Part shown: in pieces, positions 26,308 to 35,862 of the stretch
Layout of the letters: every line of letters begins with the position of its first letter
Position numbering within the stretch: the first letter of the stretch is position 1
Source of the DNA: Mycobacterium aquaticum
Lineage (GTDB): Bacteria; Actinomycetota; Actinomycetes; Mycobacteriales; Mycobacteriaceae
Assembly (NCBI RefSeq): GCF_002086485.1
Contig: NZ_MVHF01000011.1
Coordinates: 62,001-126,000, forward strand
DNA: 64,000 bases
Reading direction: 5' to 3'
Made by a program: the position numbers and the translations under genes
Notes under the pieces: generated by a model
The model's database searches: none
The model's input: only the letters and a program-made list of their open reading frames with translations
Told to the model about the DNA's origin: nothing

Positions 26308-27892
26308 GGATGACGACACCCCGATGAACGGTCTGCCGGCACCGCGGCAGCGCGGCCCCGGCCGCCAGCCGCGGCAGCGCGGGCACCCGCGAGCGCGGGT
26401 CGGTGGACCAGCGCTGCACGGCGTTCGCCGGTGCACTGACTTCCAGATCGTCGGCATCCCAGATCGCGTAGCTGGCCGCCGCGCCGGGAACCAGGGTGCC
26501 GGTGACACCGTCGCGCACCCCACCGGCCCGCCAGCCGCCGCGGGTGGCCGCGGCGAACGCGGCACGCGCGGACACTGCGCTGCCCGGGGTGCGGTGTTCG
26601 ACGGCCGCGCGCACGGTCTGCCAGGGGTTCATGCTGGTGACCGGGGTGTCGGAGCCGAACGCGAGGGGCACGCCTTCGGATGCTAACAGCGCAAACGGGT
26701 TGAGCCGATGGACTCGGTCAGGCCCGAGGCGCTGAGCGTACATACCGTCGTCGCCGCCCCACAGGGCATCGAAGTTGGGCTGCATGCTGGCGATGACGCC
26801 CCACGATCCGAGCCGGGCGGCCTGGGCCGGGCTGACCATCTCCAGATGTTCCAGCCGGTGCCCGCAGCGGGCGACCGCCGGAGCGCCAAACGCGTCGACG
26901 ACGGTTGCCAACGCATCCACGACGGCGGTGACGGCGGCGTCGCCGATGACGTGGAACCCGGCGGCGATGCCCGCCTCGGTGCACGCCCGCAGGTGGGCGG
27001 TGATGGTGTCGGCGTCGAGGTAGCAGTTGCCGCAGGTGTCGGGCGCGTCGGTATACGGCTCGTGCAGCCGCGCGGTACGCGATCCGAGCGCACCGTCGAC
27101 GAACAGATCACCGGCGAGCCCGCGGGCGCCGGTCTCGTTGATCAGCGTCCTGGCCGCCTCGGCGTCGCTGACGGCTTCGCCCCAGTAACCGACGATCTCG
27201 ACGCCGTGGTCGAGTCGGCGCAGTTCGTGCCAATCGTCGAGGCCACCGATGTCGGGGCCTGCGCATTCGTGAACCGCGGCGATACCGTGGCCGGCCGCGT
27301 GGTCGAGGGCTGCGAGCCGCGCGGCGTGACGCTGGGCCGGTGTGAGGCGCTCGCGGGCCGCGGCGCGGACCAGATGGTGGGCATCGGCGCGCAGCGGGCC
27401 CTGCGGAGCGAACCCCGCCGCGTCGGCCAGCCCGGGCACCATGGCGCGAAGCGCGCTGCTGGCGACTGCCGAATGCACGTCGACACGGGCCAGGTAGGCG
27501 GGCCGGTCGCCCAGCACGGCGTCCAGGTCCGCAGTCGTCGGCGGGGTGCGCTCGGGCCAGCCCGACTCGTCCCAACCATGGCCCCAGACCGGGCCGTCCG
27601 GATGCCGCCGCGCATGTTCGCCGAGCAGCCGCAGACATTCGGCCAGCGAGGAGGCCCCACGCAGGTCCAGACCGTCGAGATTGAGCCCGGTGGCGGTGAG
27701 GTGGACGTGACTGTCGACGAACGCGGGAGCGACGAAGCCGCCGTCGAGGTCGACGACGCGGGCGTCGGGGAACTGCAGGCGGCCAACGTCGTCGCTGCCG
27801 AGCCATGCGATGACGCCGTCGCGCACGGCGAAGGCGGTGGCGTCGGGATGGGCGGGACTGTGGATCCGCCCGTTGATCAGGAGTGTGGTCAA
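26300..27892 (-). CDS. YtcJ-like amidohydrolase
   Basis: The 530-residue enzyme is a metal-dependent amidohydrolase of the YtcJ type: [18 protein letters not shown] gives the H-x-H site, later HEC and FHVIGDAA give the further His ligands, and [12 protein letters not shown] gives the catalytic Asp. Substrate is unknown; the family hydrolyses C-N bonds of diverse compounds. The start is a TTG at 27890-27892, 21 nt after the fxsA stop. I have no strong ribosome site for it, so an internal start is possible. Conserved co-direction with fxsA and lnt suggests one transcript, but a shared function is not evident. Confidence 0.88.
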   Translation of the reverse strand: MTTLLINGRIHSPAHPDATAFAVRDGVIAWLGSDDVGRLQFPDARVVDLDGGFVAPAFVDSHVHLTATGLNLDGLDLRGASSLAECLRLLGEHARRHPDGPVWGHGWDESGWPERTPPTTADLDAVLGDRPAYLARVDVHSAVASSALRAMVPGLADAAGFAPQGPLRADAHHLVRAAARERLTPAQRHAARLAALDHAAGHGIAAVHECAGPDIGGLDDWHELRRLDHGVEIVGYWGEAVSDAEAARTLINETGARGLAGDLFVDGALGSRTARLHEPYTDAPDTCGNCYLDADTITAHLRACTEAGIAAGFHVIGDAAVTAVVDALATVVDAFGAPAVARCGHRLEHLEMVSPAQAARLGSWGVIASMQPNFDALWGGDDGMYAQRLGPDRVHRLNPFALLASEGVPLAFGSDTPVTSMNPWQTVRAAVEHRTPGSAVSARAAFAAATRGGWRAGGVRDGVTGTLVPGAAASYAIWDADDLEVSAPANAVQRWSTDPRSRVPALPRLAAGAALPRCRQTVHRGVVIHG

Positions 27893-27913
27893 AGGCTGGT
27901 GAGGTATGTGCGG

Positions 27914-28408
27914 CTAGGCCGTGGGAGGCAGACGATGCGGTTCGTTGGCGCTGAAGTCGACGACGTCACCATCGATGACTTCGCCGTCAATGTAGTCGCC
28001 ACGACCGCCGTAGGACGCGGCGGCACCGGTGGGCCAGGTGAATCCGGGCGCGCCGACTGTGACGATCGGTATCCGCTTGGCCGCCATCGCCGTCAGCATC
28101 GGACGCGCCGCAGCCCTCGTCGGCGGTAACAGCAGCAGTGCTCCCAGCACCGAGCTCGCCAGGCCGGGGATCACCACCAGCACGGTGCCCAACGCGACGA
28201 GCAGGCTGTCGACCGGTGCGGACGCGTCGGTCAACCCTGAGCGCAGCCGGCGGAGCTGTCGGTTCAGCTGGGAACCCGCCAGCATCAACCCCACGACGAA
28301 GGTGGCCAGCAGCAACAGCACCGTCCAGCCGAAGCCGATGGTGGCCACGAGGGCGATGATCACCGCCATCTCGACCAGTGCGTAGATGCCGAACAGCCGC
28401 TTTGCCAT
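27914..28408 (-). CDS. fxsA: FxsA-family membrane protein
   Basis: A 164-residue protein with an FxsA domain: four hydrophobic segments (ALVEMAVIIALVATIGFGWTVLL; LLATFVVGLMLAG; LVALGTVLVVIPGLASSVLGALLLLPPTR) and a cytosolic hydrophilic C-terminus. E. coli FxsA is linked to phage-T7 exclusion, but the mycobacterial role is unknown. Position matches Rv2053c. ATG at 28406-28408. Confidence 0.92.
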   Translation of the reverse strand: MAKRLFGIYALVEMAVIIALVATIGFGWTVLLLLATFVVGLMLAGSQLNRQLRRLRSGLTDASAPVDSLLVALGTVLVVIPGLASSVLGALLLLPPTRAAARPMLTAMAAKRIPIVTVGAPGFTWPTGAAASYGGRGDYIDGEVIDGDVVDFSANEPHRLPPTA

Positions 28409-28455
28409 GTCTGTTCAACGTTTCGCGGCGCCGACGGGTTCCGTCCCGCCGGGAA

Positions 28456-28842
28456 TCAGGCAGGCGCGGCCTGGACCTCGATGGCGGCGTGCACCTTGTC
28501 GATGCCGCCGCGCAGCAGCGCCTGCGGGATGAAGTACCACGCGTGGTTCCAGTACCGCTTGATGATCTTGTCGAACACGCGGCGGGTATCGGCCTTCGGA
28601 AGCATCCGGGCCACCGCCTCGACGGGTTCGCCCTTGACCTTGCCGAGCACGCCGCACCTCTGGATGGTCACGCGCGGCGTGTTCTTGATGCGCCGGGTCT
28701 TCCAGGAGCCGTCGTCGGTGATGATCAGCAGCTTGTCGCCGTCGGGCACGCCCCACACCGGCGTCGGTTTGGGCTTGCCGTCCTTGGTGAAGGTGGTCAG
28801 GAGCAGGTATTTCTCGCGGTATACGTCATCAAAGCTGGGCAT
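28456..28842 (-). CDS. PPOX-class flavin/F420-dependent oxidoreductase
   Basis: 128 residues with the split-barrel flavin-binding fold of the PPOX/FDOR group (REKYLLLTTFTKDGKPKPTPVWGVPDGDKLLIITDDGSWKTRRIKNTPRVTI). F420 as cofactor is likely because this group of mycobacterial proteins often uses it, but sequence alone does not decide. It is a close paralogue of the next gene upstream (28829-29233), and the two overlap by 14 bp, so they arose by tandem duplication. Confidence 0.85.
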   Translation of the reverse strand: MPSFDDVYREKYLLLTTFTKDGKPKPTPVWGVPDGDKLLIITDDGSWKTRRIKNTPRVTIQRCGVLGKVKGEPVEAVARMLPKADTRRVFDKIIKRYWNHAWYFIPQALLRGGIDKVHAAIEVQAAPA

Positions 28843-29233
28843 CGTCGGTCTGATTCACCGCTTTCAGTTCGATCGAAACGTTGTTCTTCATGCCCCCGCG
28901 CAGCTTCGAGAAGACGTTGAACGCCTTGCCGATCAGCCCGTAGCGCTTCCCGATCGCGTCGTACGTGGCGCCGTTGTGAGTCTTGTCCAGGATGCGGGCC
29001 GTCGCCTCGACCGCCTCGCTCTTGGGGTTGCCCCGTGCATCACACGCCGCGAGCGTGACCCGCGGGGTGTTGCGGATGCGCTTTACCTTCCAGGACTTCT
29101 CCTGGGTGATCACCAGCAGCCGGTCCCCGACGGGTGCGGCCCAGATGGGGGTCGGCTTGGGCCTGCCGTCCTTGGTGAACGTGGTCAGCAAGATGTACTG
29201 CGCCTTGGCAACATCGGCGAACGTCACGGACAT
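28829..29233 (-). CDS. PPOX-class flavin/F420-dependent oxidoreductase, paralogue
   Basis: 134 residues. The segment AKAQYILLTTFTKDGRPKPTPIWAAPVGDRLLVITQEKSWKVKRIRNTPRVTL aligns almost position by position with the neighbour at 28456. ATG at 29231-29233 lies 6 nt after TACATT, which fits a leaderless promoter. The longer frame upstream is out of the family's range. The two copies may make a heterodimer, since PPOX proteins are dimers, but that is an inference. It lies between fxsA and cobN. Confidence 0.85.
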   Translation of the reverse strand: MSVTFADVAKAQYILLTTFTKDGRPKPTPIWAAPVGDRLLVITQEKSWKVKRIRNTPRVTLAACDARGNPKSEAVEATARILDKTHNGATYDAIGKRYGLIGKAFNVFSKLRGGMKNNVSIELKAVNQTDDAQL

Positions 29234-29253
29234 GCGCCCAATGTAACCGTGGG

Positions 29254-32200
29254 TCAGCCTTCCAGCTCGCCCTCGGTTTCGAGCAGCACCTGCCGCAGCC
29301 CGTCCAGCGTGGCCTGCTCGGGCTGTTCCCACATCCCGCGCCCGGCGGCTTCGAGCAGCCTCTCGGCGATGCCGTGCAGCGCCCACGGGTTGGATTCGGC
29401 CATGAACTTGCGGTTCTCGTCGTCGAGCACGTACTCGGCGGAGAGCCGCTCGTACATCCAGTCGGCCATCACGTGCGCGGTGGCGTCGTAGCCGAACAGG
29501 TAGTCGACCGTGGCGGCCATCTCGAACGCACCCTTGTAGCCGTGCCTGCGCATCGCGGTGATCCAGCGTGGGTTGACCACGCGGGCCCGGAACACCCGCG
29601 TGGTCTCCTCGCCCAGGGTGCGGGTGCGCACCGCATCGGGCCGGGTGTTGTCGCCGATGTAGGCGGCGGGGGCCGTGCCGGTCAGCGCGCGCACGGTGGC
29701 CACCATGCCGCCGTGGTACTGGAAGTAGTCGTCGGAATCGGCGATGTCGTGTTCGCGGGTGTCGGTGTTCTTGGCCGCCACGGCGATCCGCCGGTACGCG
29801 CGGTTCATGTCGTCGGCGGCGGGCCTGCCGTCCAGATCACGACCGTAGGCGAACCCGCCCCAGGCCGTGTACACCTGCGCCAGGTCCGCGTCGTCGCGCC
29901 AGTTTCGGCTGTCGATCAGCTGCAGCAGGCCTGCGCCGTACGTTCCCGGTTTGGAGCCGAAAATCCGTGTGGTGGCGCGCCTTTGGTCACCATGCTGGGC
30001 CAGGTCGGCTTGCGCGTGGGCGCGCACGTAGTTGTCCTGCGCCGGTTCGTCGAGACCGGCGACCAGCGCGACGGCGTCGTCGAGCATGGTGACGACGTGG
30101 GGGAAGGCGTCGCGGAAGAAGCCGGAGATGCGGACGGTGACGTCGATGCGGGGCCTGCCCAGTTCGGTCAGCTCGATCGGCTCCAGGCTCACCACACGGC
30201 GCGACGCATCGTCCCACACGGGCCGAACACCCAGCAGCGCAAGCACTTCGGCGATGTCGTCGCCTGCGGTGCGCATGGCCGAGGTGCCCCACACCGACAA
30301 ACCCACCGAGGCAGGCCATCGCCCGTGGTCCTCGTGGTAGCGGGCCAGCAGCGAATCCGCCATCGCCACACCGGTTTCCCAGGCCAGCCGCGACGGCACC
30401 GCCTTGGGGTCCACCGAGTAGAAGTTGCGCCCGGTGGGCAGCACATTGACCAGCCCACGCAGCGGCGAGCCGGACGGCCCCGATTCGATGAATCCGCCGG
30501 ACAGCGCCCGCAGCACCTGGTCGACCTCGCCGGCCGTGGCCGCCAGTCGCGGCACCACTTCGGTTGCGGCGAACCGCAGGATGGCCGCCACGTCGGCATT
30601 GTCGGTGAGCTGGTCGACAGCTTCGGCACATATGCGGTCCACCGCAGAAGCGTCCCAACCGCTTGCCTGCAGGGCGGCCACGAGCTCCCGAGCCTTGGCC
30701 TCGGCAGTGTCGACGGCGGCCCGCTCGTCGCTGCCGTCCTCGACCAGGCCCAGGGCCTGCCGCAGGCCGGGCACGGTCTGCTCGCCGCCGAAGAGTTGGC
30801 GGGCCCGCAGAATCGCCAGCACCAGGTCGAGTTCGCCTTCGCCCGTGGGCTTTTCACCGAGGATGTGCAGCCCGTCGCGGATCTGCACATCCTTGATCTC
30901 ACACAGCCAGCCGTCGACGTGCAGCAGCATGTCATCGAAGCTGTCCTCGTCGGGGCGGTCCGCCAGGCCCAGGTCGTGGTCCATCTTCGCGGCACGCATC
31001 AGCGTCCAGATCTGCTGGCGGATGGCAGGCAACTTGCCCGGGTCGAGCGCGGAGATCGTGGCGTGCTCGTCGAGCAACTGTTCCAATCGCGCGATGTCGC
31101 CGTAGCTTTCGGCGCGGGCCATCGGCGGGATCAGGTGGTCGACGAGGGTGGCGTGGGCCCGGCGTTTGGCCTGCGTGCCCTCCCCCGGATCGTTGACCAG
31201 GAACGGGTAGATCAGCGGCAGATCGCCGAGTGCGGCGTCGGTGCCACACGCGGCGCTCATACCGAGGGTCTTGCCGGGCAACCACTCCAGGTTGCCGTGC
31301 TTGCCCAGGTGCACCACGACGTCGGCTTTGAAGGAGCCCGGGAACGCCGAGTCCAGCCATCGATACGCCGCCAGGTAGTGGTGACTCGGCGGCAGGTCGG
31401 GGTCGTGGTAGATCGCCACCGGGTTCTCGCCGAAGCCCCGCGGTGGCTGCACCATCAGCACGACGTTGCCGGATTGCAGTGCAGCGACGACGATCTCACC
31501 GTCAGGGTCGCGGCTGTGGTCGACGAACAGTTCGCCAGGCGGCGGGCCCCAATGCTCCACCACCGCGTCGGCGAGTTCCGCGGGCAGGGTGGCGAACCAC
31601 TCCCGATAGTCCTTGGCAGGCACGCGGATCGGGTTGCCTGCCAACTGCCCGTCGGTGAGCCAGTCGGGATCCTGCCCGCCGCGTTCGATCAGGGCGTGGA
31701 TCAGGGCGTCACCATCTTGGGATTCCACACCGGGGATCCCGTCGACGTCGCCGAGGTCGTAGCCGGCGGCCCGCATGGCTTGCAGCAGCGCCACCGCACT
31801 GGCCGGGGTGTCGAGGCCGACCGCATTGCCGATCCGCGCATGCTTTGTCGGGTAGGCCGAGAACACCAGCGCCACACGCTTTTCCGCGGCCGGGATGGCC
31901 CGCAGCCGGGCGTGTCGCACGGCCAGGCCTGCGACTCGGGCGCAGCGCTCCGGGTCGGCCACGTACGAGATCAGGCCCTCGTCGTCGATCTCCTTGAACG
32001 AGAACGGCACCGTGATGATGCGACCGTCGAATTCGGGCACCGCGACCTGACTGGCCACATCCAGCGGGGACAGCCCGTCGTCGTTACCGGACCACTGCTC
32101 GCGCGAGCTGGTCAGGCACAGCCCCTGCAGGATCGGAATGTCCAGTGCGGCAAGGTGAGCCACGTTCCAGGAATCGTCGGCTCCGCCGGCCCCAACCGTC

Positions 32201-32892
32201 GCGGGCGTTGCCCCGCCCGCGGCCAGCACCGTCGTGATCAGCGCGTCGGCCGTGCCGAGCAGCTCGAGCAACTCGGGTTCGGCGGTGCGCAGCGAGGCGC
32301 AGAACAGCGGAAGTGCTCTGCCGCCTGCGTTTTCGATGGCCGTGCACAGTGCGTCGACGTAACCGGTGTTGCCCGCGAGTTGTTGTGCGCGGTAGTACAA
32401 CACCGCGATGGTCGGCCCGTCACCGGCGGAGGCCGGCCGGTCCAACCTGCCCCAGCTGGGTGTGGTGACCGGCGGGGCGAAGCCGAACCCGGTCATCAGC
32501 AGCGTGTCGCACAGGAACGAATGCAGGTTGCCCAGGTTGTCGGTGCCGCCCTGGGCCAGGTAGACGTGGGTCTGCAGGGCGACGCCCTGGGGCACCGACG
32601 AATGCCCCATCAGTTCGGCGTCCGGGGATTGCTCGCCGCTGACCACGACGGTCGGCAGGCCGCTGGCCACGACCGCATCGATCCCGTCCTCCCAGGCCCG
32701 GTAGCCGCCGAGAATACGGACGACGGCTACGTCGGCCCCGGCGAGCAGGTCGTCGAGCTCGCCGGGGACCAGCCGTGACGGATTGGCCCAGCGGTACCCC
32801 GCCCCGCTGGCGCGGGCCGCGATCAGGTCCGTGTCGGACGTCGACAGCAGCAGGACGGTGGGATTCGGGGTGAGGTCAGCGGCGGACGGCAC
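29254..32892 (-). CDS. cobN: cobaltochelatase large subunit CobN
   Basis: This 1212-residue protein is the large ATP-dependent subunit that, with CobS and CobT (not in the window), inserts cobalt into hydrogenobyrinic acid a,c-diamide. Family features are visible throughout, e.g. GKHGNLEWLPGKTLGMS near 533, YPFLVNDPGEGTQAKRRAHATLVDHLIPPM near 570, and the C-terminal RHGYKGAFEMAATVDYLFGYDATAHVM. Length is close to the M. tuberculosis protein as recalled. GTG at 32890-32892 is the start. I saw no cobalamin riboswitch upstream (only 31 nt to the next gene). Confidence 0.96.
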   Translation of the reverse strand: MPSAADLTPNPTVLLLSTSDTDLIAARASGAGYRWANPSRLVPGELDDLLAGADVAVVRILGGYRAWEDGIDAVVASGLPTVVVSGEQSPDAELMGHSSVPQGVALQTHVYLAQGGTDNLGNLHSFLCDTLLMTGFGFAPPVTTPSWGRLDRPASAGDGPTIAVLYYRAQQLAGNTGYVDALCTAIENAGGRALPLFCASLRTAEPELLELLGTADALITTVLAAGGATPATVGAGGADDSWNVAHLAALDIPILQGLCLTSSREQWSGNDDGLSPLDVASQVAVPEFDGRIITVPFSFKEIDDEGLISYVADPERCARVAGLAVRHARLRAIPAAEKRVALVFSAYPTKHARIGNAVGLDTPASAVALLQAMRAAGYDLGDVDGIPGVESQDGDALIHALIERGGQDPDWLTDGQLAGNPIRVPAKDYREWFATLPAELADAVVEHWGPPPGELFVDHSRDPDGEIVVAALQSGNVVLMVQPPRGFGENPVAIYHDPDLPPSHHYLAAYRWLDSAFPGSFKADVVVHLGKHGNLEWLPGKTLGMSAACGTDAALGDLPLIYPFLVNDPGEGTQAKRRAHATLVDHLIPPMARAESYGDIARLEQLLDEHATISALDPGKLPAIRQQIWTLMRAAKMDHDLGLADRPDEDSFDDMLLHVDGWLCEIKDVQIRDGLHILGEKPTGEGELDLVLAILRARQLFGGEQTVPGLRQALGLVEDGSDERAAVDTAEAKARELVAALQASGWDASAVDRICAEAVDQLTDNADVAAILRFAATEVVPRLAATAGEVDQVLRALSGGFIESGPSGSPLRGLVNVLPTGRNFYSVDPKAVPSRLAWETGVAMADSLLARYHEDHGRWPASVGLSVWGTSAMRTAGDDIAEVLALLGVRPVWDDASRRVVSLEPIELTELGRPRIDVTVRISGFFRDAFPHVVTMLDDAVALVAGLDEPAQDNYVRAHAQADLAQHGDQRRATTRIFGSKPGTYGAGLLQLIDSRNWRDDADLAQVYTAWGGFAYGRDLDGRPAADDMNRAYRRIAVAAKNTDTREHDIADSDDYFQYHGGMVATVRALTGTAPAAYIGDNTRPDAVRTRTLGEETTRVFRARVVNPRWITAMRRHGYKGAFEMAATVDYLFGYDATAHVMADWMYERLSAEYVLDDENRKFMAESNPWALHGIAERLLEAAGRGMWEQPEQATLDGLRQVLLETEGELEG

Positions 32893-32923
32893 CCGTCATT
32901 CGTACCTCACCGGGCGGCTGGAA

Positions 32924-33031
32924 TCAGGGGCGGGTTTCGCCGAAGCGGTTGTGCCACGACTGGGGGTACGGCCGGCCGGCCGCGGCGACCAGCACCAGGA
33001 CGAGCGCTGCGAATGCGCCAAATGCAAACAT
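32924..33031 (-). CDS. 35-residue membrane microprotein
   Basis: An ATG at 33029-33031 with a clear ribosome site (GAGAGGAACG just upstream) starts a 35-residue frame. Residues 5-19 (GAFAALVLVLVAAA) form one membrane helix, and the C-terminal part is polar (GRPYPQSWHNRFGETRP). It is too short for usual gene finding. It stands 31 nt upstream of cobN in the same direction and is preceded by a perfect 8-bp dyad. Its role is unknown; the gene is believable because of the ribosome site, the helix and the correct length. Confidence 0.6.
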   Translation of the reverse strand: MFAFGAFAALVLVLVAAAGRPYPQSWHNRFGETRP

Positions 33032-33062
33032 GGTCGTTCCTCTCGTATAGCTGGCGGTTATC

Positions 33063-33081
33063 CCGATACCGGCGGTATCGG
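33063..33081. promoter_or_regulatory. perfect dyad upstream of the microprotein
   Basis: CCGATACC (33063-33070), GGC, GGTATCGG (33074-33081): perfect 8-bp arms. Located 32 bp upstream of the microprotein start, in a 134-bp gap that otherwise holds no gene. It could be an operator for the microprotein/cobN transcript. Confidence 0.5.
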
Positions 33082-33165
33082 ATTCTCGATCGAAGGTACG
33101 TCCGATCTTCGCGAAAATCCCCAACATGTAAGGGAGCGAACAGCATTCCCGGCCAGTGGCGCCCG

Positions 33166-33636
33166 TCACATCCGGCGTCCGGAACCCCACGTCGACTCAC
33201 GCACGAAGGGGCGCACCACCAGCACGTACAGCACCGCGACCGCGACCGGAACCAGCAGCGGCAGCCAGCGCACGCTCAGCGGCACCATCGCCGCAGTGAG
33301 CACGACGACGCAGAAACCGACGGCGCACGCCATGCTCGGCACGGTGGTCGTCACCACTGCCGGTGTCTCCACGGCGTGCCGGATCACCAGGTAGGCGGTC
33401 GCCGACAGGCCGGCCAGCGCCGCGTATGCCGGCGCCGGATCGCTCAGCGCCAGCGCGGCCGCGGCCGCCAGGACTGCGGCGCTGCTCACCGGCCTGACCA
33501 TCAGCCCGGCCAGCACGCCTGTCGCGGCCAGCGCCGCGGCCACCAGGGCGGGCCCGTCGGCCGGTACCGCGACCGCCGCGGCCATCAGCAGCCCGAAGGC
33601 CGTCGAGACAGTGCGCGGGGCCGGTTGCGCGGGCAC
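33166..33636 (-). CDS. integral membrane protein of the moxR3 cluster
   Basis: 156 residues, about five hydrophobic helices and almost no soluble domain, ending in WGSGRRM. It starts 1 nt after the DUF58 gene stop, so it is translationally linked to it. Position corresponds to Rv3162c of the moxR3 cluster. No enzymatic motif. The cluster likely forms a membrane complex with a MoxR ATPase. Confidence 0.8.
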   Translation of the reverse strand: MPAQPAPRTVSTAFGLLMAAAVAVPADGPALVAAALAATGVLAGLMVRPVSSAAVLAAAAALALSDPAPAYAALAGLSATAYLVIRHAVETPAVVTTTVPSMACAVGFCVVVLTAAMVPLSVRWLPLLVPVAVAVLYVLVVRPFVRESTWGSGRRM

Positions 33637-33637
33637 C

Positions 33638-34885
33638 TCAGGACCGCCTCAGGAGCGTTCGGTGCCGGTCGGGAACCAGCCGCATGGCATCGCCAAGCGC
33701 GCCGTCGCCCGACCAGTGCACGACGTCGATGCCGATGGTGCTCATGTCCCGGTACATCGCCGACCGCTGCAGCGCCCACATCCGACTGGTGAGGGGATCC
33801 AGATCGTCCGCGAACGGCGCACCGTCGAGGACGTCGACCGCGACCACGGCGTGACCGCGCTTGCACAGTTCGATCAATGCCAGCGCGAATTCGGTGCTCA
33901 GCAGCGTGGAGAAGGCCACGACGATGGCCCCCGGCGGCACGGCGGCGCGCGGAGCCAGGGTGCCGGTGAGGGTCTCGAATCCGTCGCCCGAACCCAGCAC
34001 CGCATCCAGGACGCGGTAGAACTGCCGCCTGCCGATGTCGACGCCGAGCCAGCGTGGCCGGTAGCCGCCCAATGCCACGATGCCGGCCCGGTCGCCGTTG
34101 CGCAGGGCGGTCTGCACCACCTGCGCCGCGCCGCGGGCGGTGCGCTCGGTGGCCGTGGTCGCCGGTCCGGGGGCCTGGGCGTGGGTGTCGAGCAGCACGA
34201 CGACGTCTGCGCCGCGGTCGGTCAACCGTTCCGTGACGTGCAACCGGCCCCTGCGCGCGCTCACCGGCCAGTTCACGGTCCGCAGCTGGTCCCCTGGCAC
34301 GTAGGGCCGCACGTCGGCGTACTCGACTCCCGGCCCGGTATGCCTGGTCAGGTGCACGCCCAATCGGTCCGGCAACTCGGTGCGCGGCAGCGGCGTCGGC
34401 TGCGGCGCAGCCCGCGGGAAGACGTATATCTCACAGGCCTCGACCGTGTCGACGCCGACCAGCAGGCCCCCTGGTGCGGTCGCCTCGACGGTGGCACGCA
34501 CCGGATAACGGCCCCACCGCGGCGCGCTGCCGCACACCGTCCGCCGCTCGGCCGTGGCCCCTTCGACAGCAGTCAACTGCATCCCGGCGGTCGGCGTGAC
34601 CGTCAGCGCGGCGGGCGCCCCCGTCACCGTTACTGTCACCTTCGCCTGCTCCGACTCGAAGCACCGCACCACCGCGGGCTGACCGGACACCCGGATCCCG
34701 CCCACCGACCGCTGCCAATGCACCGAGCACAGCACCCCGATCATCGGCGCCGCGAAAACCAGCAGCTGCCAACGGGATCCGATCACGGCCACGGCCAACG
34801 CGGCTGCAGCCACGGTGAGCAGCGACTTGGCCAGTGGCGCGGCCCGCCACCGCAGCTGCGCATCGACGACAGCGGTGTCGGACAT
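33638..34885 (-). CDS. DUF58 domain membrane protein
   Basis: 415 residues with two N-terminal membrane helices (about 18-60) and a DUF58 domain. The signature YVPGDQLRTVNWPVSARRGRLHV at about 195-217 is typical. A von Willebrand A-like metal-site segment (VVVLLDTHAQA) follows. DUF58 proteins accompany MoxR ATPases and are thought to act with them in maturation or assembly of protein complexes. It follows moxR by 2 nt. Confidence 0.92.
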   Translation of the reverse strand: MSDTAVVDAQLRWRAAPLAKSLLTVAAAALAVAVIGSRWQLLVFAAPMIGVLCSVHWQRSVGGIRVSGQPAVVRCFESEQAKVTVTVTGAPAALTVTPTAGMQLTAVEGATAERRTVCGSAPRWGRYPVRATVEATAPGGLLVGVDTVEACEIYVFPRAAPQPTPLPRTELPDRLGVHLTRHTGPGVEYADVRPYVPGDQLRTVNWPVSARRGRLHVTERLTDRGADVVVLLDTHAQAPGPATTATERTARGAAQVVQTALRNGDRAGIVALGGYRPRWLGVDIGRRQFYRVLDAVLGSGDGFETLTGTLAPRAAVPPGAIVVAFSTLLSTEFALALIELCKRGHAVVAVDVLDGAPFADDLDPLTSRMWALQRSAMYRDMSTIGIDVVHWSGDGALGDAMRLVPDRHRTLLRRS

Positions 34886-34887
34886 GG

Positions 34888-35862
34888 TCAGCTCGCCCCG
34901 TGACCGGTACGCGGCACCGGCAGCCGCCGCAGCAGCTCGGTCATCACGTCCGACCCGTGGATGCTACGTACCCACATCTCCGGGCGCAGGCTGATTCGAT
35001 GTGACATGGCAGCAACCGCAAGGGTTTTGACGTCCTCGGGAATGACGTAGTCGCGGCCCAGCAACAGCGACCTGGCGCGGGCCAGCTGCACCAGATCCAG
35101 CTCGGCGCGCGGACTGGCCCCCACCGCGACCTGCGGGTGATGCCGGGTGGCGGCGGCCAGTGCGACGACGTAGTGCAGCACGTCGTCGTGCACGGTGACC
35201 TGCTCCACCGCCTCGCGCATCGCCAAAAACTGTGGCCCGTCGATGATCTGGTTGACGACGTGCTCGGCCGAGCCGCGCTCCAGGCGGCGGCGCAGCATGT
35301 GCAGCTCGTCCTGCTCGGAGAGGTATTTCAGTTCCAGGCGCACCGCGAAGCGGTCGAGCTGCGCCTCCGGCAGCGGATAGGTGCCCTCGTACTCGATCGG
35401 GTTGTCGGTCGCCAGCACGATGAACGGGGCCGGCAGCCGATGGGTTTGGCCGTCGATGCTGACCTGCCCCTCCGCCATCGCCTCCAGCAGGGCGGCCTGG
35501 GTCTTGGGTGGGGTGCGGTTGATCTCGTCGGCCAACAGCAGATTGGTGAAGATCGGGCCCCGCCGGAATTCGAAACTGCCCGACTGCATGTCGTACACCG
35601 TCGAGCCCAGCAGATCAGCGGGCAACAGATCGGGCGTGAACTGCACCCGCGTGAACTTCAGCCCGAGCGCCGCCGCGAAAGACCTGGCGATCAAGGTCTT
35701 GCCGAGCCCCGGCAGGTCTTCGATGAGGACGTGACCGCGGGCCAGCAACGTGGTGAGGATGAGGGTGAGCGCGGCCCGCTTGCCGACCACCACCCGCTCG
35801 ATCTCGTCGAGCACCCCTTGCGCGGTGGCCGCTGCCGACGACAGCGCGGACACTCCGGTCAT
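34888..35862 (-). CDS. moxR3: MoxR-family AAA+ ATPase
   Basis: 324 residues. Walker A is PGLGKT at 51-56, Walker B is LLLADEINRTPPKTQAALLEAMAEG near 110, and a sensor region ATDNPIEYEGTYPLPEAQLDRF follows. MoxR ATPases act as chaperones for partner complexes containing VWA or DUF58 proteins. ATG 35860-35862 is chosen since it overlaps the upstream stop (ATGA) and matches the family start; a longer frame to 36144 is not MoxR-like. Gene order DUF4129, small membrane protein, moxR, DUF58 and membrane protein makes this one operon. Confidence 0.93.
   Translation of the reverse strand: MTGVSALSSAAATAQGVLDEIERVVVGKRAALTLILTTLLARGHVLIEDLPGLGKTLIARSFAAALGLKFTRVQFTPDLLPADLLGSTVYDMQSGSFEFRRGPIFTNLLLADEINRTPPKTQAALLEAMAEGQVSIDGQTHRLPAPFIVLATDNPIEYEGTYPLPEAQLDRFAVRLELKYLSEQDELHMLRRRLERGSAEHVVNQIIDGPQFLAMREAVEQVTVHDDVLHYVVALAAATRHHPQVAVGASPRAELDLVQLARARSLLLGRDYVIPEDVKTLAVAAMSHRISLRPEMWVRSIHGSDVMTELLRRLPVPRTGHGAS

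Noticed and set aside
29374..32778. 1134-codon plus-strand open frame opposite cobN
   Set aside because: It is the antisense shadow of cobN with an unnatural Arg/His/Gly-rich composition, no known domain and no start signals.
33063..33165. Cobalamin riboswitch upstream of cobN or cobG
   Set aside because: I looked for it in the gaps near cobN (33032-33165) and cobG (37274-37336); neither is long enough for, or shows, the conserved B12-box. Only a dyad is present.
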